The position numbers and the translations under genes are program-made. 64,000 bases of DNA from Lentilactobacillus senioris (GTDB taxonomy: Bacteria; Bacillota; Bacilli; Lactobacillales; Lactobacillaceae), in contig NZ_JAPQEZ010000001.1 of NCBI RefSeq assembly GCF_026798195.1, forward strand, positions 62,001-126,000, given 5' to 3'. Below, in pieces: positions 1 through 7,313 of this stretch (positions within the stretch are counted from its first letter, which is position 1; every line of letters starts with the position of its first letter). The notes under the pieces were generated by a model. It was given only the letters and a program-made list of their open reading frames with translations, did not search any database and had not been told where the DNA came from.

Positions 1-790
1 CCGCTGGCAAGTACTCTTTTTTGATTAAATTAGCTTTTTTAATTTTGGTGATCGACTTATTAGCTGCCGCCACTAAAGTGTTATCCCCTTTGGGAAAAGC
101 AATGGCTGAGCTGGTAGCTGATGAACTCAAGTCAAAATGACTAGGAACGGCCACCAAAGATTTATTATTGGCCACGTAAGCTTCTGCGGTCGGCTTTTCC
201 ATCGCCACTCCGTTGACCTTATGACTTTGCAACGCCAAAACCAAATCAGCCGCAGAAGTCATTCCTTTGACTTTGACGTCTTTAATTTGTTTTTGGGATT
301 CTACGTATTGCGTCGTCCCGGTTTGAGCACCCACGGTTTTGCCTTCAAAGGAATCCTTATCTTTGTACCGCCAACTATCAGTCTTATTAACCAAAATAGA
401 GTAACCACCTTGGTAATAAACGTCAGAAAAGCTGACGTTTTTTCTTCTGGCCGGGGTGGGATTCATTCCTGAAATTACCATATCAACTTTCCCAGTCTGC
501 AAACCGGTTAATAGTGAATCAAAGGACATTTTTTTAATCACTAACTTAACCCCTAAATCTTTGGCGATTTGTTTAGCAATTTCGACATCCATTCCGACAA
601 TTTTAGTTTTGCCGTTTTCAGTGGCTTCAAATTCATACGGGGGATAATCCGGTGACGTTCCCATCACTAGTTCTCCTTTTTGCTTCACCTGCGCTAAAGA
701 ATCATCCGCATAAACTGACTGGACGTTAAACACCAACCCCACCGTTAAAATTGTTACTAGCACTAACAACCAACCCATCCATTTTTTCAT
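1..790 (-). CDS. Amino-acid ABC transporter substrate-binding protein (3' end outside window)
   Basis: The frame is open from an ATG at 790 to the left edge (263 codons), so the C-terminus is missing. It starts with a positively charged and hydrophobic signal sequence (about residues 1-28, ending SVYA-DD) without a lipobox cysteine. A polar amino-acid binding domain of the SBP_bac_3 type follows, with the family-typical stretches GTSPDYPPYEF, VGMDVEIAKQIA, DMVISGMNPTPAR, SFSDVYY and GAQTGTTQ. It would bind a polar amino acid at the outer membrane face. The lack of a lipobox fits either a secreted binding protein or the GlnP type, in which this domain is fused to the permease; the missing part would decide. 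The ligand is not deducible. Confidence 0.85.
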   Translation of the reverse strand, partial: MKKWMGWLLVLVTILTVGLVFNVQSVYADDSLAQVKQKGELVMGTSPDYPPYEFEATENGKTKIVGMDVEIAKQIAKDLGVKLVIKKMSFDSLLTGLQTGKVDMVISGMNPTPARRKNVSFSDVYYQGGYSILVNKTDSWRYKDKDSFEGKTVGAQTGTTQYVESQKQIKDVKVKGMTSAADLVLALQSHKVNGVAMEKPTAEAYVANNKSLVAVPSHFDLSSSATSSAIAFPKGDNTLVAAANKSITKIKKANLIKKEYLPA

Positions 791-838
791 AAGCTTTCCT
801 CATTTCGTTAACTGATGAATTGAGTATAAAGCTTTATG

Positions 839-889
839 ATTATTTATGCAATATATTTTTATAAAAAGCTATTTTTATGCATAAATAAT
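839..889. promoter_or_regulatory. Perfect 12-bp inverted repeat upstream of the binding-protein gene
   Basis: ATTATTTATGCA at 839-850 is repeated as its exact reverse complement TGCATAAATAAT at 878-889, with 27 bases between. It lies 49-99 bases upstream of the ABC binding-protein start and downstream of the terminator of the neighbouring gene. The spacing is too long for a good terminator and no T-run follows, so a two-site operator for an amino-acid-responsive regulator is the likelier reading (inference). Confidence 0.45.
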
Positions 890-913
890 AAAACATTCTT
901 GAAAAATATGTAT

Positions 914-953
914 GAAAAAAGCTTTGACCGATTTAATCATGTCAAAGCTTTTT
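914..953 (-). terminator. Rho-independent terminator
   Basis: AAAAAGCTTTGAC and GTCAAAGCTTTTT form a 13-bp stem with a 12-base loop, directly after the stop of the gene ending at 957. Read on the minus strand it ends in a T-run. Confidence 0.85.
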
Positions 954-956
954 CAT

Positions 957-1451
957 TTAATTAATTTCCATACTTTCAGTTTGATAATTTTGCGGATCTT
1001 GAACAATCTGGGTCGCAACATGGGCAATCTGATGCTGGATTTCAGTGAAACTAGCTACATCTAAAGGTAACCAATCTGGTCGTAAAATCGTATAATTCAA
1101 ACCAGAATTTTCAACTGCATCATTAATCGTTGCTTCATCGTCACTTTCTTTAGGTAGTACTAAAATTAACCGTTCCACCTCAGCTGATTTCATTTGCGCC
1201 ATAACCGTGGCCACTTGGGTGTTATCGTTAGCCACCATGAAGACCACATCTTGATCTCGCATGGCACTAGCTAATAAAGGCTCATCACTAATCTCACCGG
1301 TGATTACTCGTTCTCGCATTTCGTTAGTAACGTCTTCTACGTTCAAACTATGATCAAACAACGTGATTTCGGCTTCAGATTCAGCTAATACATTGGCTGT
1401 TACTGCTTGCGGTACGGATTTTCTAGCTCCAATAATTAATAGTTTTGTCAT
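957..1451 (-). CDS. NAD(P)-binding Rossmann protein (atypical SDR / NmrA-like)
   Basis: This 164-residue protein begins MTKLLIIGARKSVPQAV, a beta-alpha start where the usual GATGxxG dinucleotide motif is altered to GARKSV. A typical extended-SDR core follows (DVVFMVANDN, RLILVLPKE, LNYTILRPDWL). The LRPDWL segment matches the conserved TILRPxxL of NAD(P)H-binding family proteins. It is shorter than most members (about 210 residues) and has no catalytic YxxxK, so it may be a sensor or a flavin-reductase-like protein rather than a dehydrogenase. It is a single gene with its own terminator. Function is unknown beyond likely nucleotide binding. Confidence 0.65.
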   Translation of the reverse strand: MTKLLIIGARKSVPQAVTANVLAESEAEITLFDHSLNVEDVTNEMRERVITGEISDEPLLASAMRDQDVVFMVANDNTQVATVMAQMKSAEVERLILVLPKESDDEATINDAVENSGLNYTILRPDWLPLDVASFTEIQHQIAHVATQIVQDPQNYQTESMEIN

Positions 1452-1543
1452 CTCTTAACCCCCATTAATTTTAACTATCTTTATTTAAGCCTAATGGTTG
1501 GTTTTAACGCAAGCGATGCGTCTTGAAATCAATATTTTGGCTA

Positions 1544-1580
1544 ATAAAAAGATGAACCCCTAAGTGTTCACCTTTTTATT
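1544..1580 (-). terminator. Rho-independent terminator of the B6-type operon
   Basis: AAAAAGATGAAC pairs with GTTCACCTTTTT around the loop CCCTAAGT, immediately after the stop of the ECF S-component gene. Confidence 0.8.
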
Positions 1581-2073
1581 TAATCGTTAGTCGATCCCTA
1601 AAGATTGGCAATAAGACCAACGCTACTAATACTCCCGCCCCTGCTTGAAAGAGGTTCGGAATAATTCCCGCTAATCCAGCAGCAGGAGAATACAAGAACG
1701 TATCTACCAGCCAGTAACCAACCACCATCAATAGCGCACTAGCAACTATAATTAAAAATCTAACGTATTTATTTTCAAAATGAAGGGCAGAACCAGCTAC
1801 CAGACCTTCGAGGCCGTGGACAATTAATGAAAAAAACATATATTGACCGTAACCAGCAAACAGATCTAGTAAGAAACCACTAAGGCCCCCAACTGCTGCT
1901 CCCCACTTAGCCCCCATGGTAAGGGCGGTCACAATAATTAAGCCATCACTGAGGTTAAGGTAGCCGTTAGTCATGGGCACCGGAATTACGAAAATCCGGC
2001 TCACCACCACGTTGACAGCAATTAAAACTGCAGCAATTACCATTTGTTGAAGTTCTGATCGTTGTTTTGTCAT
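1576..2073 (-). CDS. ECF transporter S component, probable pyridoxine type (PdxU-like)
   Basis: This 165-residue, almost wholly hydrophobic protein has about five to six membrane segments. It has the ECF substrate-binding features LSDGLIIVTALTMGAKWGAA and GLSGFLLDLFAGYGQYMF, plus a small-residue N-terminal helix (MVIAAVLIAVN) that in this family docks onto EcfT. It would form the substrate-binding part of a vitamin importer with the shared EcfA/A'/T module, which is not in this window. Its start overlaps the upstream stop (TAATG at 2073), so it is translationally coupled to the YwlG-family gene and the kinase. The link to a PfkB/ThiD-type pyridoxal kinase suggests vitamin B6 or a related pyrimidine as substrate (inference; thiamin precursors are the alternative). 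Confidence 0.75.
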   Translation of the reverse strand: MTKQRSELQQMVIAAVLIAVNVVVSRIFVIPVPMTNGYLNLSDGLIIVTALTMGAKWGAAVGGLSGFLLDLFAGYGQYMFFSLIVHGLEGLVAGSALHFENKYVRFLIIVASALLMVVGYWLVDTFLYSPAAGLAGIIPNLFQAGAGVLVALVLLPIFRDRLTIK

Positions 2074-2636
2074 TATTTTAAATTAGCCTCGGTAAAATCA
2101 TACTTAGCTCGTTGACCACCCACCAATTTAGGCCGCGAAGTTAAGGCTACTACATGAGCGCCACCAATCTTGGTTTCAGTCAAACGAACTGGGACTTGAA
2201 CAAATCGGACGTGCATCCCAATTTCAGTACCACCAATATCAATTCCGCCATCGGCAACAATGTGTTCGACTTCCACCGGATCATTCATTGCTTGCCAACC
2301 AGCTATAGAAGTTGCGCCCCCAGCATGCAAAGCGGGAACTACGGTCACTTGTTCAAAATTATGTTTTGTGGCTGTAGCGCGTTCCATCAAAAGGGAACGG
2401 TTGATATGCTCACAACCTTGAATAGCCAAATCAAAATCGTATTTCTGCGCATATTCATTCAGAGTATTAAAAACTACTTCACCAACTTGAAGACTGGAAT
2501 CAGTTGCCATCCAGTGGCCCCGAATCATACTGGTACTACACCCGACAACAAATAAGCCCCCTTTAGGAAAGTTTACTAATTCTAAGTAATTGTCCATTAC
2601 CCGTCTAATATCTGCTTGAATGTCTGCTAATTCCAT
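2073..2636 (-). CDS. YwlG / TIGR01440 family protein
   Basis: This 187-residue protein matches the conserved TIGR01440 (YwlG, UPF0340) family in length and in motifs: GGLFVVGCSTSMIRG near the N-terminus, LAIQGCEHINRSL, HAGGATSIAGW, and VADGGIDIGGTEIGMH. The biochemical role of the family is not established; the GCS and GCEH motifs look like a nucleotide or cofactor site. It sits between a B6-type kinase (6 bases upstream) and an ECF S component (4-base overlap). A role in cofactor handling with those partners is therefore reasonable but unproven. Confidence 0.85.
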   Translation of the reverse strand: MELADIQADIRRVMDNYLELVNFPKGGLFVVGCSTSMIRGHWMATDSSLQVGEVVFNTLNEYAQKYDFDLAIQGCEHINRSLLMERATATKHNFEQVTVVPALHAGGATSIAGWQAMNDPVEVEHIVADGGIDIGGTEIGMHVRFVQVPVRLTETKIGGAHVVALTSRPKLVGGQRAKYDFTEANLK

Positions 2637-2642
2637 TATTCC

Positions 2643-3476
2643 CTACTCCTTATTTTCACCGTTCGTAATTAACCGTAATACATCCACTAAATTAAGGCCG
2701 GAATCATAGTCCGAAGTTAACGTAGCGTTCATCGCTAATTGTAACGTGTTCATAGTTTGTTGGACTGCTACTGATAAATTCAATCCGCGGCCCAGATAAC
2801 CAGTTAAAATTGCCGCAAAGGCATCTCCGGCACCACTAAAATGACGAGGCAAGTATTTAACAAAATAAGATTGCAATTGTCCATTTACCAGCCAAAAACT
2901 GCCCATTTGATCTTGCCGTTTAACTCCAGTGACAATGATTTGTTTGGGTGTCGATAATTTGTGGTTCAGCGTTTGAATAGCCTGGTATAAATGTTGCTCA
3001 TCTACCACCTCCAAATTAACCCCACTCAATAGTTCTAACTCTGTCACGTTAGGCGTCAGTACCGTTCCTAGCTCTAACAATGAACTCAAGGCCGTCACAT
3101 ATTTGGCATCCAACCCCGGATAAAGGGTTCCGTGATCTCCTAATACCGGATCTAAAATAACTTCAGTTGGTTGCCAAGTAGTTAAAAGTTGCTGCAAGGC
3201 CGCTAAAGCAGCAACGTTTCCAACGTATCCAATTAACGCTTGGTCAAACCGCAAATCGTCAATTCCTTGCCATTGTTGATTAGTTTGTTCTAACCATTGA
3301 GCCGTTTGAAGCTTGGCTGGCAATCCCAATCCTTCTGTTTGGGCCGACAAAACCACCGTGGGTAACGGTACCGGCCGTTGACCAAAAGCGGTCAAAATGG
3401 GCAGCGCTTCTGTCATCGAAATATTGCCGACCGCCGACAAATCTTCAGCTAAGAGGGTCGTTATTTGTTTTGTCAT
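2643..3476 (-). CDS. Pyridoxal/pyridoxamine kinase-like protein (PfkB/ThiD fold)
   Basis: This 277-residue ribokinase-fold kinase has LSAVGNISMTEALPILTAFG at the N-terminus (substrate loop), the DPVLGDHGTLY motif near residue 160 that is typical of PdxY/PdxK, LTPNVTELELLSG, and the C-terminal anion hole and base HFSGAGDAFAA. It probably phosphorylates pyridoxal or pyridoxamine with ATP; hydroxymethylpyrimidine kinase is the alternative. The start is set by AAAGGATC upstream of the ATG at 3476. It is the first gene of a tight operon with a YwlG protein and an ECF S component, which supports salvage of an imported vitamin. Confidence 0.8.
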   Translation of the reverse strand: MTKQITTLLAEDLSAVGNISMTEALPILTAFGQRPVPLPTVVLSAQTEGLGLPAKLQTAQWLEQTNQQWQGIDDLRFDQALIGYVGNVAALAALQQLLTTWQPTEVILDPVLGDHGTLYPGLDAKYVTALSSLLELGTVLTPNVTELELLSGVNLEVVDEQHLYQAIQTLNHKLSTPKQIIVTGVKRQDQMGSFWLVNGQLQSYFVKYLPRHFSGAGDAFAAILTGYLGRGLNLSVAVQQTMNTLQLAMNATLTSDYDSGLNLVDVLRLITNGENKE

Positions 3477-3635
3477 TTAAGATCCTTTCAGGCACTCGCG
3501 AACTATTTCACCAACTAGTAACATTATAGCTCATTTAACCGCCATATTGGTAGTATTTCCGGGGATAATTCCTCTAAGTAAAAATTGTGAAAATTATACT
3601 TAATTTAGCATAATCACTTCAAAAGCCACTTTAAT

Positions 3636-3664
3636 TTGAATAGTAGCTCAATTATCTTTATAAT
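3636..3664 (+). promoter_or_regulatory. Sigma-A type promoter for the ribB-like gene
   Basis: TTGAAT at 3636-3641 and a consensus TATAAT at 3659-3664 are separated by exactly 17 bases. The start codon lies 50 bases downstream of the -10 box. No FMN riboswitch (RFN) is visible in the leader, which is too short to hold one. Confidence 0.8.
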
Positions 3665-3713
3665 GTAAGGGTTGCCTTAATATTTAGTCGAAAATTTAAA
3701 GGAGATGACCTCC

Positions 3714-4313
3714 ATGAATAATGTTAAACAAGCATTAACAGATTTAAAAGCAGGTAAGTTAATCGTGGTCGCTGACGATCCAGATCGAGAAGGCGAAGGC
3801 GATCTACTTGGGGTAGCAGAATACGCCACTCCAGAAACAGTTAACACAATGATCACTTTGGCTCGTGGGTTAGTTTGTGTACCCATGACAGAAGAATGGG
3901 CTAGCCACCAAGGGTTAGAACGGATGACGGACGTCAACAATGATGCGTTTGGCACTCCCTTCCTAGTAAGTGCTGACGCTAGAACCACTAGTACCGGAAT
4001 TTCGGCTTTTGATCGAGCAGATACCATCAAGCAAATGGCTGATCCCAAATCTACCTTTGCTGATTTCTATCATCCCGGTCACGTTTTTCCATTACATGCT
4101 GCCGTTGGTGGCCTTAAGGAACGTGATGGTCACACCGAAGCCGGTGTCGCTTTGGCAGAATTAACCAGTGAGAGTCCAGTAGCCTACATCTGTGAAATTG
4201 TTAAGGCTGATGGCCATATGGCTAAGGGTCAGGAGTTAGTTGAGTTCTCTAATGAACATGGTTTCACTATGATTACCATCGATGATCTAATTGACTACCT
4301 AAAACAAAATTAA
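3714..4313 (+). CDS. ribB: 3,4-dihydroxy-2-butanone 4-phosphate synthase-like protein (orphan RibB)
   Basis: An in-frame ATG at 3705 abuts the AAAGGAG at 3698-3704. The ATG at 3714, nine bases beyond it, is the better start and gives 199 residues. Family motifs are present: ADDPDREGEGDL (usually DDEDRENEGD), the reactive-cysteine segment ARGLVCVPM, TSTGISAFDRA, and HPGHVFPL followed by GHTEA. RibB converts ribulose 5-phosphate to the four-carbon riboflavin precursor plus formate. Here the usual Arg before PGHVFPL and the one after it are both His, and the first acidic motif has Pro and Gly substitutions. No ribA, ribD, ribE or ribH is nearby and the gene is monocistronic. Enzyme activity is plausible but a divergent function cannot be excluded. 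Confidence 0.8.
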   Translation: MNNVKQALTDLKAGKLIVVADDPDREGEGDLLGVAEYATPETVNTMITLARGLVCVPMTEEWASHQGLERMTDVNNDAFGTPFLVSADARTTSTGISAFDRADTIKQMADPKSTFADFYHPGHVFPLHAAVGGLKERDGHTEAGVALAELTSESPVAYICEIVKADGHMAKGQELVEFSNEHGFTMITIDDLIDYLKQN

Positions 4314-4315
4314 CT

Positions 4316-4354
4316 AAAAAAGATTTCTCACCGTTTAAAGTGAGAAATCTTTTT
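4316..4354. terminator. Bidirectional terminator
   Basis: AAAAAAGATTTCTCAC and GTGAGAAATCTTTTT form a long stem with T-runs on both strands, between the convergent ribB-like gene and the hydrolase gene. Confidence 0.9.
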
Positions 4355-4356
4355 AT

Positions 4357-5199
4357 TTAGTCAGCTTGATTATCAACTGACTTAGCTTGCAAACCATCAT
4401 GAGCTACAAACTTATTCAAAAAAAGGACGGACTGATCAAAAACTTCGTCTAAATAACCCTTAGCATGCTCAGTTCCACTAATAAAATGACTTTCTGATGG
4501 CACTTGAAATTTATTTAGGGTGGTAATCATCGTAGTGACCCCAGAGGTTGGAACGAATTCATTTAATGAGTTCGCCATAAAAATGGGCCCCGTTTTTTCA
4601 TCCACTCGGTGATAAGGAGTTGCCCGTTGCCATAATCGATGGTCATCGCTGTCATGGAAGTAGTTCAGCACAAACCACTTGTAAAATGAGTCATTAGCGC
4701 CAGCTTGGTTAATCTCTGAACTAGCGCCGTTAAAGTTTTGGCGAGCATCTTGTTGTGCTACTACTTCTAGATGGGTAGATAACCAACTATCAATGTCTAA
4801 AATGCCAGAAAGCGACACGGCCGGAATGCCGTATTTAATCGCCAATTCAATCGTCATATTACCGCCAACTGAAGAGCCGACTGCCCCAATTTTAGCAGCA
4901 TCATAATCCAATTGAGCTGCATGGTCACGAACCCAAGCTACTACGTTGTCCATATCAGTTAATGGATCAGGATAATATCCTTGCGGAGTTAAACGATAAT
5001 TAGGCACTATCACAAAATACCCTTCGCCTACTAACCGCGTTGCCCAGTCCGCGTCTTTACTTTTATCGCCTCTAAACCAACCGCCACCATGAATATCAAT
5101 TAATACCCCTTTATTAGTGATGCTAGGATCCCAATAATAATCTAATGCCAAGTGATTAGATTCATCATAAACCACGTCTAATTTACTTTTAACAGTCAT
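4357..5199 (-). CDS. Alpha/beta hydrolase (HSL / BD-FAE type esterase)
   Basis: This 280-residue cytoplasmic hydrolase has the oxyanion-hole motif IDIHGGGW at about residues 33-40, the nucleophile elbow GSSVGG (GxSxG) around residue 108, and the probable catalytic His in GTEHAKGY near residue 244. The order and spacing fit the hormone-sensitive-lipase-like carboxylesterases of lactobacilli, which hydrolyse short-chain esters. There is no signal peptide. The gene is monocistronic, and it is unrelated to the downstream ribose operon because a strong terminator lies between them. The substrate is unknown. Confidence 0.8.
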   Translation of the reverse strand: MTVKSKLDVVYDESNHLALDYYWDPSITNKGVLIDIHGGGWFRGDKSKDADWATRLVGEGYFVIVPNYRLTPQGYYPDPLTDMDNVVAWVRDHAAQLDYDAAKIGAVGSSVGGNMTIELAIKYGIPAVSLSGILDIDSWLSTHLEVVAQQDARQNFNGASSEINQAGANDSFYKWFVLNYFHDSDDHRLWQRATPYHRVDEKTGPIFMANSLNEFVPTSGVTTMITTLNKFQVPSESHFISGTEHAKGYLDEVFDQSVLFLNKFVAHDGLQAKSVDNQAD

Positions 5200-5291
5200 C
5201 TAGCTTCCCCCTTTACTAACTAAAACCAATCATAATATAACGCTGAATTTTGATCACAACAACCGTTTTGCTCAAGGTGATAATCAGCAAT

Positions 5292-5324
5292 CAAAAAAGG
5301 CCGCTATTCAGCGGTCTTTTTTTC
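5292..5324 (-). terminator. Terminator of the rbs operon
   Basis: AAAAAAGGCCGCT pairs with AGCGGTCTTTTTTT around ATTC. It lies 26 bases after the rbsB stop and is strong on both strands. Confidence 0.85.
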
Positions 5325-5349
5325 AGCAAGCACAATTAATTTCTACAAA

Positions 5350-6300
5350 TTATTTAGCGGTTTTACTAGTAACCAAGTGGATTGGTGACTTGATGTTTTT
5401 ATCAATAGTCTTACCAGCATAGTAATCATATGCTGCTTGTAAAGCTAGCTTACCTTCTTGCTTAGGTTCTTGAGCTACGATACCATCAATAGAACCCTTC
5501 TTAACAGCTGCTAAGCCGTCTGGAGTACCATCAATAGAAACGATCTTAATATCAGCGTCTTTAACAGCCTTAACTGCTCCAAGAGCCATTTCATCGTTTT
5601 GAGCGAAGACTCCCTTGATATCATTGTGGGCTTGTAAGATGTTTTGCATAGTGCTTAATCCTTTAGCCCGGTCGAAGTTAGCACTTTGCTTAGTAACTAA
5701 GTCTAAGTTGCCTTTGATTTCTTTTTCGAAACCTTTACCACGTTGAACTGCAGCATCGGCACCAGGAGTTCCTTCAAGTTCAGCAACCTTAGCGTTCTTA
5801 CCAACTAATTTTTCTAGGTATTGGCCAGCCATTTTACCAGCTAATACGTTATCAGAAGCAACAGTAGTCAATAATTTACCACCATTTGAGCCCCGGTCAC
5901 AAGCAATCACTGGAATCCCAGCGTTATTAGCTTTTTTCACAGCTGGAACAATTGCGTCTGAGTCAACTGGGTTAACGATAATTACGTCTACTTTTTTAGT
6001 AACTAAGTCAGAAATTTGGTTATTTTGCTTGGCACTATCGTTTTGAGCATCAAATGTTTGAACTTTAGTACCATTTTCCTTAGCAACTTGGTCTACCCCT
6101 TGCTTCAAGTTAACGAAGAATGGGTTACTCAAAGTCGAAAGAGACATCCCTACTTTAACGTCTTTTTTGGCTTTTTTAGTTACTTTAGTGTTGTTACTGG
6201 ACTTACTACCAATACTTGCGCCACCACAACCGGCAAGGAAAAACATCCCTGCTGACAAGACGGCTAGTACAGAAAGAACTTTCTTAGTGCTTAACTTCAT
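5350..6300 (-). CDS. rbsB: D-ribose ABC transporter substrate-binding lipoprotein
   Basis: The ATG at 6300 is preceded by GGAGG at eight bases, so I use it rather than the upstream frame extension; the product has 316 residues. A lipoprotein signal ends in LAGC (Cys25). The mature part is a periplasmic-binding-protein-like type I domain with KVGMSLSTLSNPFF, VDVIIVNPVDSDAIVPA, PVIACDRGSNGG and GVFAQNDEMALGA, all typical of RbsB. It captures ribose at the membrane for RbsC/RbsA. It is the last gene of rbsDACB and is followed by a strong terminator. Confidence 0.92.
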   Translation of the reverse strand: MKLSTKKVLSVLAVLSAGMFFLAGCGGASIGSKSSNNTKVTKKAKKDVKVGMSLSTLSNPFFVNLKQGVDQVAKENGTKVQTFDAQNDSAKQNNQISDLVTKKVDVIIVNPVDSDAIVPAVKKANNAGIPVIACDRGSNGGKLLTTVASDNVLAGKMAGQYLEKLVGKNAKVAELEGTPGADAAVQRGKGFEKEIKGNLDLVTKQSANFDRAKGLSTMQNILQAHNDIKGVFAQNDEMALGAVKAVKDADIKIVSIDGTPDGLAAVKKGSIDGIVAQEPKQEGKLALQAAYDYYAGKTIDKNIKSPIHLVTSKTAK

Positions 6301-6338
6301 GGTAAATACCTCCAATTTTTTATCAAACAATCAATGAA

Positions 6339-7313
6339 TTAATCGTTTGCTTGCTTACGATCTAACAATACGGCGATTAAGATAACGATCCCCTTAACGA
6401 TTTGTTGGTAGAAACTAGAGATCCCCAACAGGTTCATCCCGTTGTTTAAGACCCCAATGATCAAGGCACCAACCAAGGTACCAGACATCTTACCAGTCCC
6501 ACCAGCCAATGAAGTTCCACCTAAAACAACGGCGGCAATGGCATCCATTTCGTATCCGGTTCCGGCATCAGGTTGCGCTGATGCTAGTTGAGAAGTTAGC
6601 ACCATCCCGGCAACGGCTGATAAAATTCCGGCAATCACGTAAATCCAAACCAAAACCTTATTTACCTTAACCCCGGCAACGTAGGCGGCCTTTTCGTTAC
6701 CACCAACCGCAATGGTTTTTCTACCAAATGATGTCTTGTGCAACAAGACGTAGAAAATGATGTAGGCAAAAATCATTAGGTAAACTTGGAAAGGTACTCC
6801 AAACAAGTAACCTTGGCCTAGAAATTGGAATGAGAAACTATCATTCATCTTAGGGCCGGTAATCGGATTTCCGTTGGTTAACACATAAGTCATCCCCCGG
6901 AAAATGGACATGGTAGCTAAGGTAACGATAAATGGTGCAGCTTTACCATAGGCAATTAATAATCCGTTCACTGCCCCAAAGACTGCCCCACATAAAATTC
7001 CGGCTAAGAATGCCAACACTGGTGACATTCCACCGAGGATTAATTTAGCGGCAATCGCCCCACTCAATGCCAAGATGGCACCAACGGATAAATCAATCCC
7101 ACCGGTCATAATAACAAACTGCATCCCAAACGCGATCAAAGCGTTAATAGAAACTTGTTGCAGCAAGTTCATGATATTGGAAACGTTTAAAAATGATGTA
7201 TTTAAAATACTAACAATAATAACTAAAACTAGTAGGGCCACCAACGGTCCTAGCTTGGAATAAAACTTACCAATACTAAACTTTTCTTTCTTTACGGTCC
7301 CATCGTTATTCAT
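6339..7313 (-). CDS. rbsC: Ribose ABC transporter permease
   Basis: This 324-residue membrane protein of the BPD_transp_2 family has about eight to ten membrane segments. Hallmarks include GGIDLSVGAILALSGAIAA and AIAAVVLGGTSLAGGTGK, the conserved segment that contacts the ATPase. It forms the channel for D-ribose with RbsA and RbsB. The start at 7313 follows GGAGGT and overlaps the rbsA stop by eight bases, indicating translational coupling. Confidence 0.92.
   Translation of the reverse strand: MNNDGTVKKEKFSIGKFYSKLGPLVALLVLVIIVSILNTSFLNVSNIMNLLQQVSINALIAFGMQFVIMTGGIDLSVGAILALSGAIAAKLILGGMSPVLAFLAGILCGAVFGAVNGLLIAYGKAAPFIVTLATMSIFRGMTYVLTNGNPITGPKMNDSFSFQFLGQGYLFGVPFQVYLMIFAYIIFYVLLHKTSFGRKTIAVGGNEKAAYVAGVKVNKVLVWIYVIAGILSAVAGMVLTSQLASAQPDAGTGYEMDAIAAVVLGGTSLAGGTGKMSGTLVGALIIGVLNNGMNLLGISSFYQQIVKGIVILIAVLLDRKQAND

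Noticed and set aside
2154-2555. Plus-strand open frame of 133 codons opposite the YwlG gene
   Set aside because: It lies wholly antisense to a well-supported gene, has no ribosome site and no recognisable motif.
3500-3700. Possible FMN riboswitch before the RibB-like gene
   Set aside because: The promoter leaves only about 45 bases of leader, and none of the conserved RFN blocks (AGGGGCA, GAAAnTTCAG type) are seen.
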